DNA of 64,000 bases from Barnesiella sp. (GCA_014801075.1 JAAVEW010000011.1:1-64000), one strand, 5' to 3'; counted from the first letter of the stretch, positions 1-10,531 are shown. Notes: generated by a model from the letters alone, not told the origin. Translations and numbers: made by a program.

Positions 1-1
1 C

Positions 2-463
2 AAAGGCTCATACGAGCGTATTGCAAAGTTGATAAAGAAGCATTCATCAGCTCCAATGCTGGATGTCATCAACTTCTGGGAGATAGTTGTCTTCTCATGG
101 CTTACCGGCAACGCGGATATGCACCTGAAGAACTTCTCACTCTTCAAGCCGACAGAAAATTATATGCTTACACCGGCATACGACCTGTTATCAACTTCAA
201 TTGTCATACCCGAAGACGATGAAGAACTGGCTTTAACGTTAAACGGTAAGAAGAAAAAGATAAAAAGAGATGACTTTGAAAAAGCGATGTCTGATAGCGG
301 AATGGATGAAAAGTCAATCGCCAACCTGTTCAAAAAATTTGAAAGGGCATACCCTAAATGGATAGAAATGATTGCCCAATCTTTCCTGCCGGAGGAACAA
401 CAAGAGTTATATCGTGAGCAGATAGAGAGAATGTCGGCTAAACTTGGAATAGTTAACACTTGA
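2..463 (+). CDS. HipA-like serine/threonine kinase toxin, C-terminal part (5' end outside window)
   Basis: The frame is open from base 2, so this is the last ~153 residues of a longer protein rather than a gene starting at the ATG at 29. The HipA C-terminal kinase fold is recognisable from the catalytic-loop motif NADMHLKNFSLF (bases ~113-150) and, shortly after, the metal-binding stretch TPAYDLLS. HipA proteins phosphorylate glutamyl-tRNA synthetase in E. coli and are the toxin of HipBA modules. A HipB-like partner would lie upstream and cannot be seen. A terminator follows at 553-599. The family call is good; activity and the presence of an antitoxin are unknown. Confidence 0.8.
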   Translation, partial: KGSYERIAKLIKKHSSAPMLDVINFWEIVVFSWLTGNADMHLKNFSLFKPTENYMLTPAYDLLSTSIVIPEDDEELALTLNGKKKKIKRDDFEKAMSDSGMDEKSIANLFKKFERAYPKWIEMIAQSFLPEEQQELYREQIERMSAKLGIVNT

Positions 464-552
464 CCGAGAAATAGTTAAATGTGTTCTCGGTATTGGGCGA
501 GGGAATAAACTTTGTTTATAGCGCGGGGATAGATGTTGCTTGTAAATGAAAG

Positions 553-599
553 AGACTGTGCGGGCCATCACTTTGCGTGATGGTTGCACAGTCTTTTTT
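553..599 (+). terminator. Rho-independent terminator after hipA-like gene
   Basis: Stem AGACTGTGC (553-561) pairs with GCACAGTCT (585-593), with an inner stem CCATCAC/GTGATGG, followed by a run of T. It ends the rightward hipA-like transcript. Confidence 0.8.
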
Positions 600-658
600 A
601 GGTTAGGATTGCCCCGTTGGAGGGGTTAGTGTTTGGAGAATCGTTGATTTAGTGGCGG

Positions 659-3600
659 TTACTTGATGATGACCTTTTTGCCGTTGATTATGTTGATACC
701 TTTTACGGGTTGGTCAAGGCGACGGCCCATAAGGTCGTAGATTACGAGCTCTTCGTCGTCGGTGTAGATGTTGTCGATGCCTGAGAGCGATTCGGTCACG
801 ATTGCTGTCGAAAGGTTGGAGATGTTGGACTCTTCATCGCCGAATACTGCGGTGACAACGTAGGTGTAGTCACCCTTATCTACGCGGTCGTCAACGTAGG
901 TGGTAGCCTTAACGGGCGATTCGTTGAGACAAACGCCGTCGCGATAGACGTTGTAACCGGCGAATGTTTCAGAAGAAACGTTTGCCTTGGGACAGTAAGT
1001 AATGTCGTCAATCATGAATACGTACTTATCCTTTGAGGTGCAGCGGATAGCGAAGTATCGTGCGCCTTCGGGGAGATTGAACGAGTATTCGGTCCACTGT
1101 TCGGGAACTTCGTCTACGGGCGAACCGGCGAGAACGAAGTCACTGATTTCCTTGCCTGTGGTAGAGTAAAGTACCTCGAAGCTTTCGAGATAGTGGTAGT
1201 AGCTGCCTACGTTGAACGATGACGCCATGAGAGTGATGGTCTGGGCTTTGCCGCTGAGTTCGGGCGAAACGGCCCAGTCGTCATTCTGGCCGGTCTTAGA
1301 GCAGAAGCTTACGAGATATTTGTCACCGGAAGCGGCCTCAAAGCCTGTTTCGGTTGCAAACGGATCGGAAGCGCTGTCAAATACCTGATAGGCCATAGCC
1401 GCATTTTTACCGGGGAAGTCGTAGCCTGAGATTGAGTAAGTCTCGCCGCCGTCAACATCGTAGAATGTCCAGCCTGCGAAGTCATTGATAGCCCATGAAG
1501 TAGCGTCCTCGAAGCTTTCTGTCACCTCCATCTTATCAAGCGACGACATGTCGGGCTCGTTCCAAGTGAGGGTAACGGTGTTTTTCTCAACTGAAGTAGT
1601 CAGCTGCTCGGGAGCGGGGAGCGAAGAGCGCACGAGGGTCACGGTGGCAGTGCGGCTCATATTGTCGGCTGCATACTCGTCATGATCGGCGTTGAGCACG
1701 GCGCTGTAGATTGCACTGTCATCGTCGGCAACACCAAGTTTGTCGGTGAATGATACCACGGTCTCAGCCGAGGGTTCGATTTTCTTACCGGGAAGTGTAG
1801 ATACCTCAACATCGTTTCTGAAGAGCGTAACGGTGTAGTTGTCGAATGCTTCACTTCCAAGATTTTCGACTGTGACATCAACATTGAACTCCTTATTGGC
1901 CTTAACCTGCGAGGGCGCTGCAATAGCTGTAGCGGTTGCATTCTGCTTGTAGAGTTCGCCGATATACACGTTGTCGACGAGAATCAGACCGCCGTTGACG
2001 ATACCGGTGAGGAAACGAATCTGAATAGTCTTGCCGACATATTCCTGCAAGGGAACTACAAGGCGGTTCCACTGGTTCTGCTTGGCGAGAGAAGCGAGGG
2101 TAGTCTCGTAGATGGGTTTCCACTCATTGTTAGTAAAAATGTCAATTTCAAAGAGGTCGTCAATCACGCCGAGCGAACCGGTGGGATTGTAGAGATAGTA
2201 AGTCAGCGCAGGATTGTTGATACCCTGGAGCGATACTTTACCCAAGGTAAACTGCGCGAAGGTGCCGGGGTTCTCGCTTACGAAGCCTGAGAAACCGTTG
2301 TCGCCATCCTGAGCCTTTGCGCCGAGCTTATCTTCGTCGGTATAAAGAATCCAGTCAGTGTCCACGCCGTCAAACTTGTTATCAAGAATTGACGATGACT
2401 CGCCGTTGGCAAACGACTCCTGATAGGGAGCGCTGTAAGGCTTACCGATGGCTTTCATATCGGTGCGGGTATCGTGCTTGGTACCATTGTCGGTGTAGGA
2501 GTAGACGCCCCACTGCATGAACTTCTGGTTCTCGGTGCTCGGGATTGCCTGATAAGTGTATGAAGTACCCTTGATGCCTGATTTAATCACAGTCTGTGAA
2601 TAGATACCGTTGCGCTCAACCACCTCATATGTGATAAGGTCAGTGTTGATGGGATTACCTTCGACATCGACAGTGGGAGCTTCCCATGTCAGAGTGACCT
2701 GACCCGGTTTTGACTCGCTTTCAACAACAGTAACCGAGGGCACGGGAGCGGGGGTGTTGATACCGACAAATACGGTGACGAAAGCTTCCTCGCCACGGCC
2801 GGCAGCAGTGTAGGCCACGGCGCTGTAATTGGTGAGGCCACGGCTCGCGGTGTTGTCCTCATATGTAATTTCAGCACCGGGGGTGGGGTTCTCGATAGTC
2901 TTGATGACAACTTCGCCGCGCATAATCTCAATCTTCTCAAGGGCAGTGACAGCATTGCCGGCGAGGTCAACAGCAGGTGCTGTAAGAGAGATGGTGGCTT
3001 TGTTGGAACCCATCGGGTCGGTAGTCACGGTAAAGTTGGCCGGAGCTACGGGCACGGCGAGCTGTTTCTCGGTCACAATGACATTGTCGAGGAACAGACG
3101 CGACATATCAGCATCCGAAATGCCGTGGAAACCGATATAATATACTCCGGTTGCCGAGGGCTTCACGGTGTACTCGAAGTGAACGGGCTCGTTCTCCTTG
3201 TTCTCGAGGATAGTGGGAGTCATCACCACGTCGGTCATACCCTCAACGGTAGGAGCCGCACCGTATTTCACTTCAATACGCTCGGGGTACTGATTACCGA
3301 TATGAGCCCAGGCGTCAAACTGAATAGTGTAGCCCATGCCTTCCGACATATTCATGCCGGGAAGAATCAACCAGTCGTCGGAGCTTTCATAAGAGTTATA
3401 GGGCAGGCAAGCCTTGCCGTCCTGATACTCCCAGGTGCGGTTGTCATCATTGGCATTGATAATAGTAAAGTCATCAAGCGAGGCAGCGTTGTCGAAAGTC
3501 TGCGTATAAGGCAGGTCGACAATCACCGGTTCGCCTGTATCCTCAGCGGGGCCTGTGAGTTCGAGATTGTCGATAATCACGCCAAACTGGTCCTTCTCTG

Positions 3601-4084
3601 ATATCGAATGGATACCGATAGAATAGTCGCCGTCCTCAGCTACCTGAAATTTAATCTGAGTGCGAGTGAAGTTGGATGAAGTAGTATTGAAACTTACGGG
3701 TTCGAGAAGCGTCTTGCTCATTGCGTCGGCCGAGGGAGCAGAGCCTATCATCACTTCAGCGGTCTCGGTGCAGAAGCCCATTCCGCCATACATATCAAAT
3801 GAGAGAGTGTACTCTACCCCGCCTTTGAGTGACAAGGATGGGAGGAAAAGCCAGTCGTCGGAAGGATCGCTGTAACTATAGTTGGCAGTAGCCTTACCTC
3901 CACCGCTGAACGGGTCAACTTCGAGTTTCCACGTCTTTCCATCGCCATTAGCGTCGACGACTACATAATTGCCATATGTAGAGGCATCATCAAAGTCGTC
4001 GCTGTAAATGGTGACATCCTTTGCCTGCGCAGCAAGCGCACACATTCCGGACATCAACATAAACATAAATTGTTTTTGGGTCAT
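659..4084 (-). CDS. Secreted multidomain protein: choice-of-anchor J and Fn3-like modules, T9SS C-terminal sorting domain
   Basis: 1141 aa. Residues 1-21 form a Sec signal peptide ending AQA. The body is a string of beta-sandwich modules: choice-of-anchor J (MAM/jelly-roll-like) units near 25-175, 195-335, 555-710 and 860-1050, fibronectin III-like units near 345-440, 450-550 and 820-850, and a CARDB-like unit near 715-810. The last ~40 residues (IYDLMGRRLDQPVKGINIIN and a basic KKVIIK end) match the Bacteroidetes type IX secretion sorting domain, so the product is probably exported across the outer membrane and cell-surface linked. No catalytic domain was recognised; an adhesin or glycan-binding role is inference. 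Transcribed divergently from the MFS gene. Confidence 0.85.
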   Translation of the reverse strand: MTQKQFMFMLMSGMCALAAQAKDVTIYSDDFDDASTYGNYVVVDANGDGKTWKLEVDPFSGGGKATANYSYSDPSDDWLFLPSLSLKGGVEYTLSFDMYGGMGFCTETAEVMIGSAPSADAMSKTLLEPVSFNTTSSNFTRTQIKFQVAEDGDYSIGIHSISEKDQFGVIIDNLELTGPAEDTGEPVIVDLPYTQTFDNAASLDDFTIINANDDNRTWEYQDGKACLPYNSYESSDDWLILPGMNMSEGMGYTIQFDAWAHIGNQYPERIEVKYGAAPTVEGMTDVVMTPTILENKENEPVHFEYTVKPSATGVYYIGFHGISDADMSRLFLDNVIVTEKQLAVPVAPANFTVTTDPMGSNKATISLTAPAVDLAGNAVTALEKIEIMRGEVVIKTIENPTPGAEITYEDNTASRGLTNYSAVAYTAAGRGEEAFVTVFVGINTPAPVPSVTVVESESKPGQVTLTWEAPTVDVEGNPINTDLITYEVVERNGIYSQTVIKSGIKGTSYTYQAIPSTENQKFMQWGVYSYTDNGTKHDTRTDMKAIGKPYSAPYQESFANGESSSILDNKFDGVDTDWILYTDEDKLGAKAQDGDNGFSGFVSENPGTFAQFTLGKVSLQGINNPALTYYLYNPTGSLGVIDDLFEIDIFTNNEWKPIYETTLASLAKQNQWNRLVVPLQEYVGKTIQIRFLTGIVNGGLILVDNVYIGELYKQNATATAIAAPSQVKANKEFNVDVTVENLGSEAFDNYTVTLFRNDVEVSTLPGKKIEPSAETVVSFTDKLGVADDDSAIYSAVLNADHDEYAADNMSRTATVTLVRSSLPAPEQLTTSVEKNTVTLTWNEPDMSSLDKMEVTESFEDATSWAINDFAGWTFYDVDGGETYSISGYDFPGKNAAMAYQVFDSASDPFATETGFEAASGDKYLVSFCSKTGQNDDWAVSPELSGKAQTITLMASSFNVGSYYHYLESFEVLYSTTGKEISDFVLAGSPVDEVPEQWTEYSFNLPEGARYFAIRCTSKDKYVFMIDDITYCPKANVSSETFAGYNVYRDGVCLNESPVKATTYVDDRVDKGDYTYVVTAVFGDEESNISNLSTAIVTESLSGIDNIYTDDEELVIYDLMGRRLDQPVKGINIINGKKVIIK

Positions 4085-4414
4085 AATTGGTTTATTATAT
4101 TAAAGAATTATAGAATTTTCTGATTTTGGTGACATCTTAAATTTCGCGTAAAATTACAATTTATTTTACATCTTGCCAAAGAAATAATGCATAAATATGC
4201 CAAAATGCCATTTCAAAGACCTTATCTTTAACACTAAGCAACTTTATTACTCCAATTTTAAGCTAAAATGTTTTTGGCCTAAAACAATGGGGAGCGTCAT
4301 TATCTACTGCCGTCGCGGGTGTTGACCTCCACCGTCGGGTGGGTGGATAATGGTTGGGGGTAACGGAATTTTTTGTAATTTTGCAATTCTGTTTTTTCAA
4401 CTTATACTTAAAAT
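4085..4414. promoter_or_regulatory. Divergent intergenic region; promoter of the MFS gene at 4354-4383
   Basis: About 330 bases without a gene. On the + strand TTG (4354-4356) and TAATTTTG (4376-4383) fit a Bacteroidetes -33/-7 pair with a 19-base spacer, about 31 bases before the MFS start. No clear -7 box was found for the leftward secreted-protein gene; the area beside it (4085-4260) is simply AT-rich. Confidence 0.55.
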
Positions 4415-5650
4415 ATGGGTCTGACAGGTAAAATTGAAACATTCCGACACAAACTTAAAAGCATGATGGCGATGCCGGCCTTTCCGGTACTGTTGGCCTT
4501 GTGCGCCGCTCATTCGCTCAACGACTTGCTGCAGTCAGTAATCACAGCCGTGTATCCGATGCTGAAACAGGATCTTGACCTTGATTTCGCGCAGATAGGC
4601 CTCATCACCCTCGTCTATCAGATTTCAGCTTCGATATTTCAGCCGGTAGTAGGTTACGTGTTTGACAAGCGTCCGTTTGTCAACTCTTTACCGATGGGTA
4701 TGGTATCCACTTCGCTGGGTATCACCATGTTCTCCTTCTGTAATACCATGACGGGGATATTGGTGGCCGTGTTTCTGGTGGGCATCGGGTCGGCAACGTT
4801 GCATCCCGAAGCATCGCGCATCACATCGCTTGCCGGACGCGCTCGCCGAGGCTTCGCTCAGTCCATCTTCCAGGTAGGCGGCAACTTCGGCGGCTCCATA
4901 GGACCGTTGCTCGTAGCTCTGATTGTAGCGCCTCACGGCCGTCACTACGTGTTATGGTTCCTCGTGTTCTCAACTCTCGCTTTTGCCGTCATGCGCCCTA
5001 TCGTAAAGTGGTATAAGGGCTACCTCAACGATGTCAGGCAAAATCCCGAATCCCACACCAAGAGCATGGCACTCCCCCTATCCCGACGTAAGACTATCTT
5101 CGTGATATGCGTCATTATGATACTCATCTTCTCGAAGTACGTCTACATGGCTTCACTTTCGAGCTACTACACATTTTATCTGATACAGAAATTCGGCATC
5201 TCGGTAAAGATGTCGCAGATATTCCTCTTCATCTTCGTGGTATCGACCGCTGCCGGAACACTTGTTGGCGGCCCTATCGGCGACAAGTATGGCCGCAAAC
5301 TCGTCATCTGGGTTTCAATCCTCGGCACTGCGCCATTCTCGCTGCTCCTCCCCCACGTGTCGCTCCCGCTCACTGCCATACTCAGTTTCTGCGCCGGATT
5401 CATGCTCTCGTCAGCCTTCCCTGCCATTCTGCTCTACGCACAGGAACTCCTGCCTACAAAGCTCGGCATGATATCGGGCCTGTTTTTCGGATTCGCATTC
5501 GGAGTAGGCGGCATAGCATCAGCCGTGCTCGGTAACTTCGCCGACACCTACGGCATTGAAACCATCTACAACGTGTGTGCCTACATGCCCCTGCTCGGTA
5601 TCGTGGCCTGTCTCCTCCCCAACCTAAAGAACCGCGAACTTCCCAAGTAA
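4415..5650 (+). CDS. MFS transporter, fosmidomycin-resistance (Fsr) type
   Basis: 411 aa with about 12 hydrophobic segments, the normal MFS size. The N-terminal half has AAHSLNDLLQSVITAVYPML and the Q..A.IFQPVVGYVFDKRP loop, typical of the Fsr subfamily. The GxxxD(R/K)xGR-like loop after TM8 is visible as GGPIGDKYGRK (about 288-298). Fsr proteins are proton-driven drug exporters conferring fosmidomycin resistance in E. coli; the native substrate here is unknown. The window also encodes Dxr, the fosmidomycin target (57020-58189), but there is no genetic linkage. Monocistronic, preceded by a TAATTTTG promoter. Confidence 0.85.
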   Translation: MGLTGKIETFRHKLKSMMAMPAFPVLLALCAAHSLNDLLQSVITAVYPMLKQDLDLDFAQIGLITLVYQISASIFQPVVGYVFDKRPFVNSLPMGMVSTSLGITMFSFCNTMTGILVAVFLVGIGSATLHPEASRITSLAGRARRGFAQSIFQVGGNFGGSIGPLLVALIVAPHGRHYVLWFLVFSTLAFAVMRPIVKWYKGYLNDVRQNPESHTKSMALPLSRRKTIFVICVIMILIFSKYVYMASLSSYYTFYLIQKFGISVKMSQIFLFIFVVSTAAGTLVGGPIGDKYGRKLVIWVSILGTAPFSLLLPHVSLPLTAILSFCAGFMLSSAFPAILLYAQELLPTKLGMISGLFFGFAFGVGGIASAVLGNFADTYGIETIYNVCAYMPLLGIVACLLPNLKNRELPK

Positions 5651-6028
5651 CAACAGGATAACGTCCCGGGGACGTCGGTAAAACTTTTTTTGTGGTTATT
5701 TGTTAAAAATTTATATAACAATTAGATTTTTAACGAATAGCCACATGCTTACTTTTATGTCATCCTTATACTTCAAATCCCTTGCACCGACCGATAATTG
5801 TATCATACATATCGGCCGCAACACCCGTGTCGATAATCCTGACGCCAATAATTCCGACAATTACACCATTAAATGTCGCTTATTACCCAAGGGGCAATGA
5901 ATGCTTTTCGCTAATTTTGCACATATATTTATATAAGCATATTATATACATATAAAAGCTTATTTATATAGGCATAGACTATTAAAAACTATTTATTTAT
6001 TGGGATAAAACTTTAAAATCAGATAAGT
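5651..6028. other. AT-rich intergenic region with weak terminator and RND promoter
   Basis: No convincing gene. ACGTCCC/GGGACGT at 5661-5675 with a later T-run (685-691) may terminate the MFS transcript, but the loop would be too tight for the full stem. TAATTTTG at 5912-5919 is a -7 candidate for the RND operon, without a clear -33 box; this would leave an AT-rich leader of about 100 bases. The 66-codon frame at 5700-5900 has no family look and is not called. Confidence 0.4.
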
Positions 6029-7066
6029 ATGAAATCTAACATCAAGAGAGTCATCACTTGTGCTGCTTTTAGTACAATATTACTCTGCTCATGCAGCCGG
6101 GAACAGCAGGCCAAAGAGGTTGCTCCCGTGAGAGTACAGACACTTACCCTCAGCGAGTCGCCCGTAACTTCGGGCCGCAGTTACAGCGGTGTCATAGAGG
6201 AATCTACCGGCACAATGCTGAGTTTCAAAATTCCCGGCACGCTCACCCGTCTCTACGTGACCGAGGGACAGTTTGTCAACAAAGGCCAGCTCATCGGCGA
6301 GATTGACGCCTCCTCGCTCCAGAGCAATCTTCACATCGCCGAAGCCACCGAGGCCACGGCTCAGGATGCCTATAACCGCACCAAGACGCTCCACGATGCC
6401 GGCGCCGTGCCCGACATGAAATGGGTCGAGGTGCAGAACACTCTCGCATCGGCCAAATCGGCCACGCAGATAGCCCGCAACGCCGTTGGCGATGCCCGGC
6501 TTTACGCGCCCTCAAGCGGCTACATTTCGCAGAAACTCGCCGACGAAGGAAGCACCGTAGCCCCCGGCCTGCCTATCGTGAAACTTGTGGAAATTAACCC
6601 CGTAAAAATCAACATATCAGTATCGGAGGACGAAATCTCAGCCATCAACGACTCCACCGAGGCTTTCGTAACTGTCAACGCACTCAACGACTTCACCGCT
6701 ACCGCCCGACTCTCGGACAAAGGTATGGTGGCCGACCCGCTGTCGCGAACCTACACCGTGAAGTTCGCCTGCGACAACGCCGACAAGAAAATGCTTCCCG
6801 GCATGCTCTGTAATGTCACCCTCTCCAACAATCAGACCCGCCACGAGATGGTGGTGCCCGTCGACGCCGTGCTGCTCGACTCCGACAATAACAGTTTCGT
6901 GTGGGAGGTGAAAGATGGCAAAAGCGTGAAACGCCTTGTCAACCTTGGCGGCTACACCAACAACGGTGTGATTATCGCGAGCGGCCTTTCGGCCGGCGAG
7001 CAGGTCATCGTCAAAGGTATGCAGAAAGTGAGCGAAGGAATGTCAGTTGAATCGATTAACGACTAA
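6029..7066 (+). CDS. RND efflux periplasmic adaptor (MFP) lipoprotein
   Basis: 345 aa. The signal peptide ends in a lipobox LCSC with Cys22 the likely lipidated residue, so the protein is membrane-anchored in the periplasm. The biotinyl-lipoyl hairpin halves appear as EGQFVNKGQLIGEID and YAPSSGYISQKLADEGSTV, followed by the beta-barrel and membrane-proximal domain (PVDAVL, GLSAGEQVIVKG). It should bridge the inner-membrane pump encoded 3 bases downstream to an outer-membrane channel. No TolC-like channel is encoded beside it, so the channel must be shared from elsewhere. Confidence 0.9.
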   Translation: MKSNIKRVITCAAFSTILLCSCSREQQAKEVAPVRVQTLTLSESPVTSGRSYSGVIEESTGTMLSFKIPGTLTRLYVTEGQFVNKGQLIGEIDASSLQSNLHIAEATEATAQDAYNRTKTLHDAGAVPDMKWVEVQNTLASAKSATQIARNAVGDARLYAPSSGYISQKLADEGSTVAPGLPIVKLVEINPVKINISVSEDEISAINDSTEAFVTVNALNDFTATARLSDKGMVADPLSRTYTVKFACDNADKKMLPGMLCNVTLSNNQTRHEMVVPVDAVLLDSDNNSFVWEVKDGKSVKRLVNLGGYTNNGVIIASGLSAGEQVIVKGMQKVSEGMSVESIND

Positions 7067-7069
7067 GCC

Positions 7070-10000
7070 ATGGCCGAAGATACTGAAAACAAGGAAGCGA
7101 AAAAACTTCCTGAAACAAGCGGGACTGAAGCGACGCAGCATGATGAAATCAAAGCCCCGCCGGTGACCATCTCCCCTATCGTGAGATGGGGTTACCGCTA
7201 CCATAGCGTCGTATTGCTCGTAGTGTGCCTCATGGCTCTCTTCGGAGTGTTCGCTCTTGACAAGATGAACAAGAACGAATTTCCCGAAATCACCATACGT
7301 GAAGGTGTGCTCGTAGCCGTCTACCCCGGTGCTGATGCCAAGGAGATGGAGGACCAGGTCATGAAACCTATGGAGGATTACATATTCTCATTCAAAGAGG
7401 TGAACAAGACCAAGACCCGCTCCAATGCTACCAACGGAATGGTGATGACATTTATCGAGCTCGACGACAACGTTTACGACTCCGACCAGTTTTGGGCCAA
7501 GTTCAATATGGGTCTCGACGGACTCAAACAGACTCTCCCCCCCGGCGTGCTCGGCATGAAACTCATATCCAACTTCGGCGAGACGTCGGCCATACTGCTC
7601 ACCATGCAGAGCAAGACCAAGACATATCGCGAACTGAAGGATTATATGGACCGCCTGACCGAACGCCTGCGTGTGATACCGAGTGTAGGCACCATGACCG
7701 TGAGCGGCATGCAGAACGAGCAGATTGCCGTCATCATCAATCCCGAGCGCCTGAGCCGGTATGCCATCGACGACAAGGTAATATCGGCCACTCTCGCGGC
7801 CCAGGGATTCAAGACCACCGGCGGCTCGCTCCGCTCCGACACCTACACGTCGCCCATCTACGTGCAGAAACCCGTCACCTCGGTAAAGGAACTTGAGGAC
7901 CTTTTCATCATGTCGCTCCCCTCGGGCCAGTCAGTCAGACTGCGCGACGTCGCCGACATACGCACCGAATATCCCGAACCCGACAGCTACATCACCAACA
8001 ACGGCGAGAAATGCCTCCTGCTCAGCATCGAGATGAAGAAGGGCAACAACGTGGTTGAGATGGGCCGTCTCGTCGACGAGAAACTCGAACCTTTTAAAGA
8101 AACCCTTCCCGAGGATGTCACCCTCTTTAAAATCACCAACCAGCCTGAGGTGGTCAACGACAGCGTGTGGGACTTCATGAAGGAGTTGCTTATAGCCATC
8201 GTAGCCGTGGTCATATCGGTCATGGTGCTGTTGCCGCTGCGCGTAGCACTGGTGGCTGCGTCAACCATCCCGCTTACCATCTTCGTGTCAATCGGCCTGT
8301 TCTACGCGTTTGATTTCGAGCTCAACACCGTTACGCTCGCATGTCTTATCGTGTCGCTCGGTCTTATTGTCGACGACTCGGTGGTGATTATCGACAACTA
8401 TGTGGAACAGCTCGCCGAGGGCACTCCCCCCAAGAGGGCAGCGCTCAACAGTGCTTCGATATTCCTCAAAGCCATCTTCTCGGCCACACTGGCTATCACC
8501 TGCACCTTCTTCCCCTTCCTGCTCACCACCACCGGCACCATGCACGACTTCCTGCTTGACTTCCCGTGGGCCATCACGATTATCCTCGTAAGCTCATTCG
8601 TCATAGCCACGCTCCACGTGCCTTTCATGCAGTATGTCTTCATCAAGCCGGAAAAGGCCGCCGCGGTCTACAACACATCGGGCAAGAAGAAACACGTGTC
8701 GCTGCTCAATCGTCTGCAGAACTTCTACAACAAAGTGGCCGACTGGTGTTTCCGCCGTCCCGGATGGCTTACCGTGATATGCGCCGCCTTTATGATAATA
8801 GGTATCCTGATGCTTCTTGACCGTCCCATGCAGATGATGCCTATCGCCGAGCGAAATCAGTTTGCCGTCGAGATAAACCTGCCTACCGGCACGGCGCTCG
8901 AACGCACGAGCGAGGTCGCCGACTCTCTCGAAGCTATCCTCGCCAAGGACCCGCGTGTGGTTTCCATAGCCAATTTCCACGGCTGCTCCTCACCGCGCTT
9001 CCAGTCGACCTACGCTCCGCAGGTAGGCGGTCCCAACTTCGCACAGTTTATCGTCAACACCGCTTCCAACGAGGATACCGAGGCACTGCTTCATGAGTAC
9101 GGCCCTAAGTATGAGGAATATTTCCCCGATGCCGTCATCCGCTTCAAGCAACTCAGCTACAGCAATGCCAAATATCCTATCGAGGTTGAGGTAAGCGGCG
9201 AGAATCTCTCCGATATACGTCGCGCTGCCGACACCATACAGGCGCTTATGCAACGCGATCCGCGTGTCACCATACTGCGCTCATCGATCGACCTGCCCAT
9301 GATGGCCACTCTGGTCAAACCCGACCCCGCCACGATGTCGCGCCTCGGCATGAGCACGAGCGGACTTGAACTCAGTCTGGCCATGCGCTACGGCAAGGGT
9401 GTACCCGTTGCCACAATCTGGGACGGTAGCTACGCCAAGGATATTGTGGTACGCACCCCCGAAGCTGACAAAGCCACGGCACCCGAACTGGAGAACGGCC
9501 TCATACCCATCATGGCAGTGGAAAATGCGCCTCTCAGCCAGATGGCCACCGTAGTCCCCGACCCGGGAGTGGGACAGATAACCCACCTCAACGGTGTCAA
9601 GACCATCTACCTCATGGCCGGCGTGCCCTATCAGGACAACACGATTGACGTGACAAAGAATCTCGCCAAGAAAATCGAAGCGCTCGACCTGCCCGAAGGC
9701 GTACATATTGCCTACGGCGGTGAGATTGAAAACACCGACACCCTTGTGCCGCAGATTATTGCAGCGCTCGCCCTTGCGGTAGTAATCATATTCGTTATTC
9801 TCCTGTTCCACTACAAGAATGTCAGAGTGGTGCTCGTGTTCCTCGGTTGCATCATATTCTGTATCCCCGGCGTAGGCTTCGGATTGTGGATTGGCGACCA
9901 GGCATTCTCCATCACCTGTACGCTCGGTATCATCAGCCTCATGGGTATCCTTGTGCGCAACGTGATTATCATGTTTGACTTCGCCGAGGACCTCCAGCGG

Positions 10001-10339
10001 TCGGAGAATCTCGACCTGAAAGAGTCAATCCTCGAATCGGCCAAACGAAGAATGCGACCCATCTTCCTGACCTCCACCGCAGCCTCCACCGGTGTGATAC
10101 CGATGATGCTCGGCAAGAGCCCGCTCTGGATGCCTATGGCAATCGTTATCTTCTGGGGCACGATTATCTCCTTCTTCTTCATCGTCACCATCATTCCCGT
10201 GATATACTGGAAGACTCAGAAACCGGTGAAACTCGAAGAGCCCGATGACCCCGGGGAAACGACAACACCTACCCAACCGGTAGCGCCCACACAGGCCGTC
10301 GCACCTGCGACATCGCTCCAGCCGGCCACTACTAAATAA
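7070..10339 (+). CDS. RND efflux pump inner-membrane permease (AcrB/MdtB-type)
   Basis: 1089 aa, the usual length for the HAE family. One TM helix near 45-65 is followed by a large periplasmic loop. The TM4 proton-relay motif GLIVDDSVVIIDN (about 423-435) keeps both aspartates. A second TM cluster occupies about 890-1050, with GxxxRNVIIMFDF. An unusual ~40-residue charged N-terminal tail and a Thr/Pro/Ala-rich C-terminal tail flank the core. The start lies 4 bases after the adaptor stop, so the two genes form an operon. Proton-driven export of drugs, bile acids or other amphiphiles is known for the family; the substrate here is not predictable. Confidence 0.92.
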   Translation: MAEDTENKEAKKLPETSGTEATQHDEIKAPPVTISPIVRWGYRYHSVVLLVVCLMALFGVFALDKMNKNEFPEITIREGVLVAVYPGADAKEMEDQVMKPMEDYIFSFKEVNKTKTRSNATNGMVMTFIELDDNVYDSDQFWAKFNMGLDGLKQTLPPGVLGMKLISNFGETSAILLTMQSKTKTYRELKDYMDRLTERLRVIPSVGTMTVSGMQNEQIAVIINPERLSRYAIDDKVISATLAAQGFKTTGGSLRSDTYTSPIYVQKPVTSVKELEDLFIMSLPSGQSVRLRDVADIRTEYPEPDSYITNNGEKCLLLSIEMKKGNNVVEMGRLVDEKLEPFKETLPEDVTLFKITNQPEVVNDSVWDFMKELLIAIVAVVISVMVLLPLRVALVAASTIPLTIFVSIGLFYAFDFELNTVTLACLIVSLGLIVDDSVVIIDNYVEQLAEGTPPKRAALNSASIFLKAIFSATLAITCTFFPFLLTTTGTMHDFLLDFPWAITIILVSSFVIATLHVPFMQYVFIKPEKAAAVYNTSGKKKHVSLLNRLQNFYNKVADWCFRRPGWLTVICAAFMIIGILMLLDRPMQMMPIAERNQFAVEINLPTGTALERTSEVADSLEAILAKDPRVVSIANFHGCSSPRFQSTYAPQVGGPNFAQFIVNTASNEDTEALLHEYGPKYEEYFPDAVIRFKQLSYSNAKYPIEVEVSGENLSDIRRAADTIQALMQRDPRVTILRSSIDLPMMATLVKPDPATMSRLGMSTSGLELSLAMRYGKGVPVATIWDGSYAKDIVVRTPEADKATAPELENGLIPIMAVENAPLSQMATVVPDPGVGQITHLNGVKTIYLMAGVPYQDNTIDVTKNLAKKIEALDLPEGVHIAYGGEIENTDTLVPQIIAALALAVVIIFVILLFHYKNVRVVLVFLGCIIFCIPGVGFGLWIGDQAFSITCTLGIISLMGILVRNVIIMFDFAEDLQRSENLDLKESILESAKRRMRPIFLTSTAASTGVIPMMLGKSPLWMPMAIVIFWGTIISFFFIVTIIPVIYWKTQKPVKLEEPDDPGETTTPTQPVAPTQAVAPATSLQPATTK

Positions 10340-10362
10340 CGCCGCCGCAATGCTATAATATG

Positions 10363-10408
10363 AAAGCGTCCGCAAGTCACTGCCCCGTGACTCCCGGACG
10401 CTTTTTTA
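10363..10408 (+). terminator. Terminator of the RND operon
   Basis: AGCGTCCG (10365-10372) pairs with CGGACGCT (10395-10402); a second small stem GTCAC/GTGAC lies in the loop, and six T follow. Confidence 0.8.
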
Positions 10409-10531
10409 TATGCTTAATATAAGCACGCCTCAACTATTATACTACTTTAATTGTTTTTAAAACATGATAGCAATTTACATCAACTAAGAATTGAGAATTG
10501 AATATAAAATATTGAAATTTAAAAATTACTA

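Noticed and set aside
5700-5900. 66-codon ORF between the MFS and RND genes
   Set aside because: No ribosome-binding site or family features; lies in AT-rich intergenic DNA just before a promoter box.
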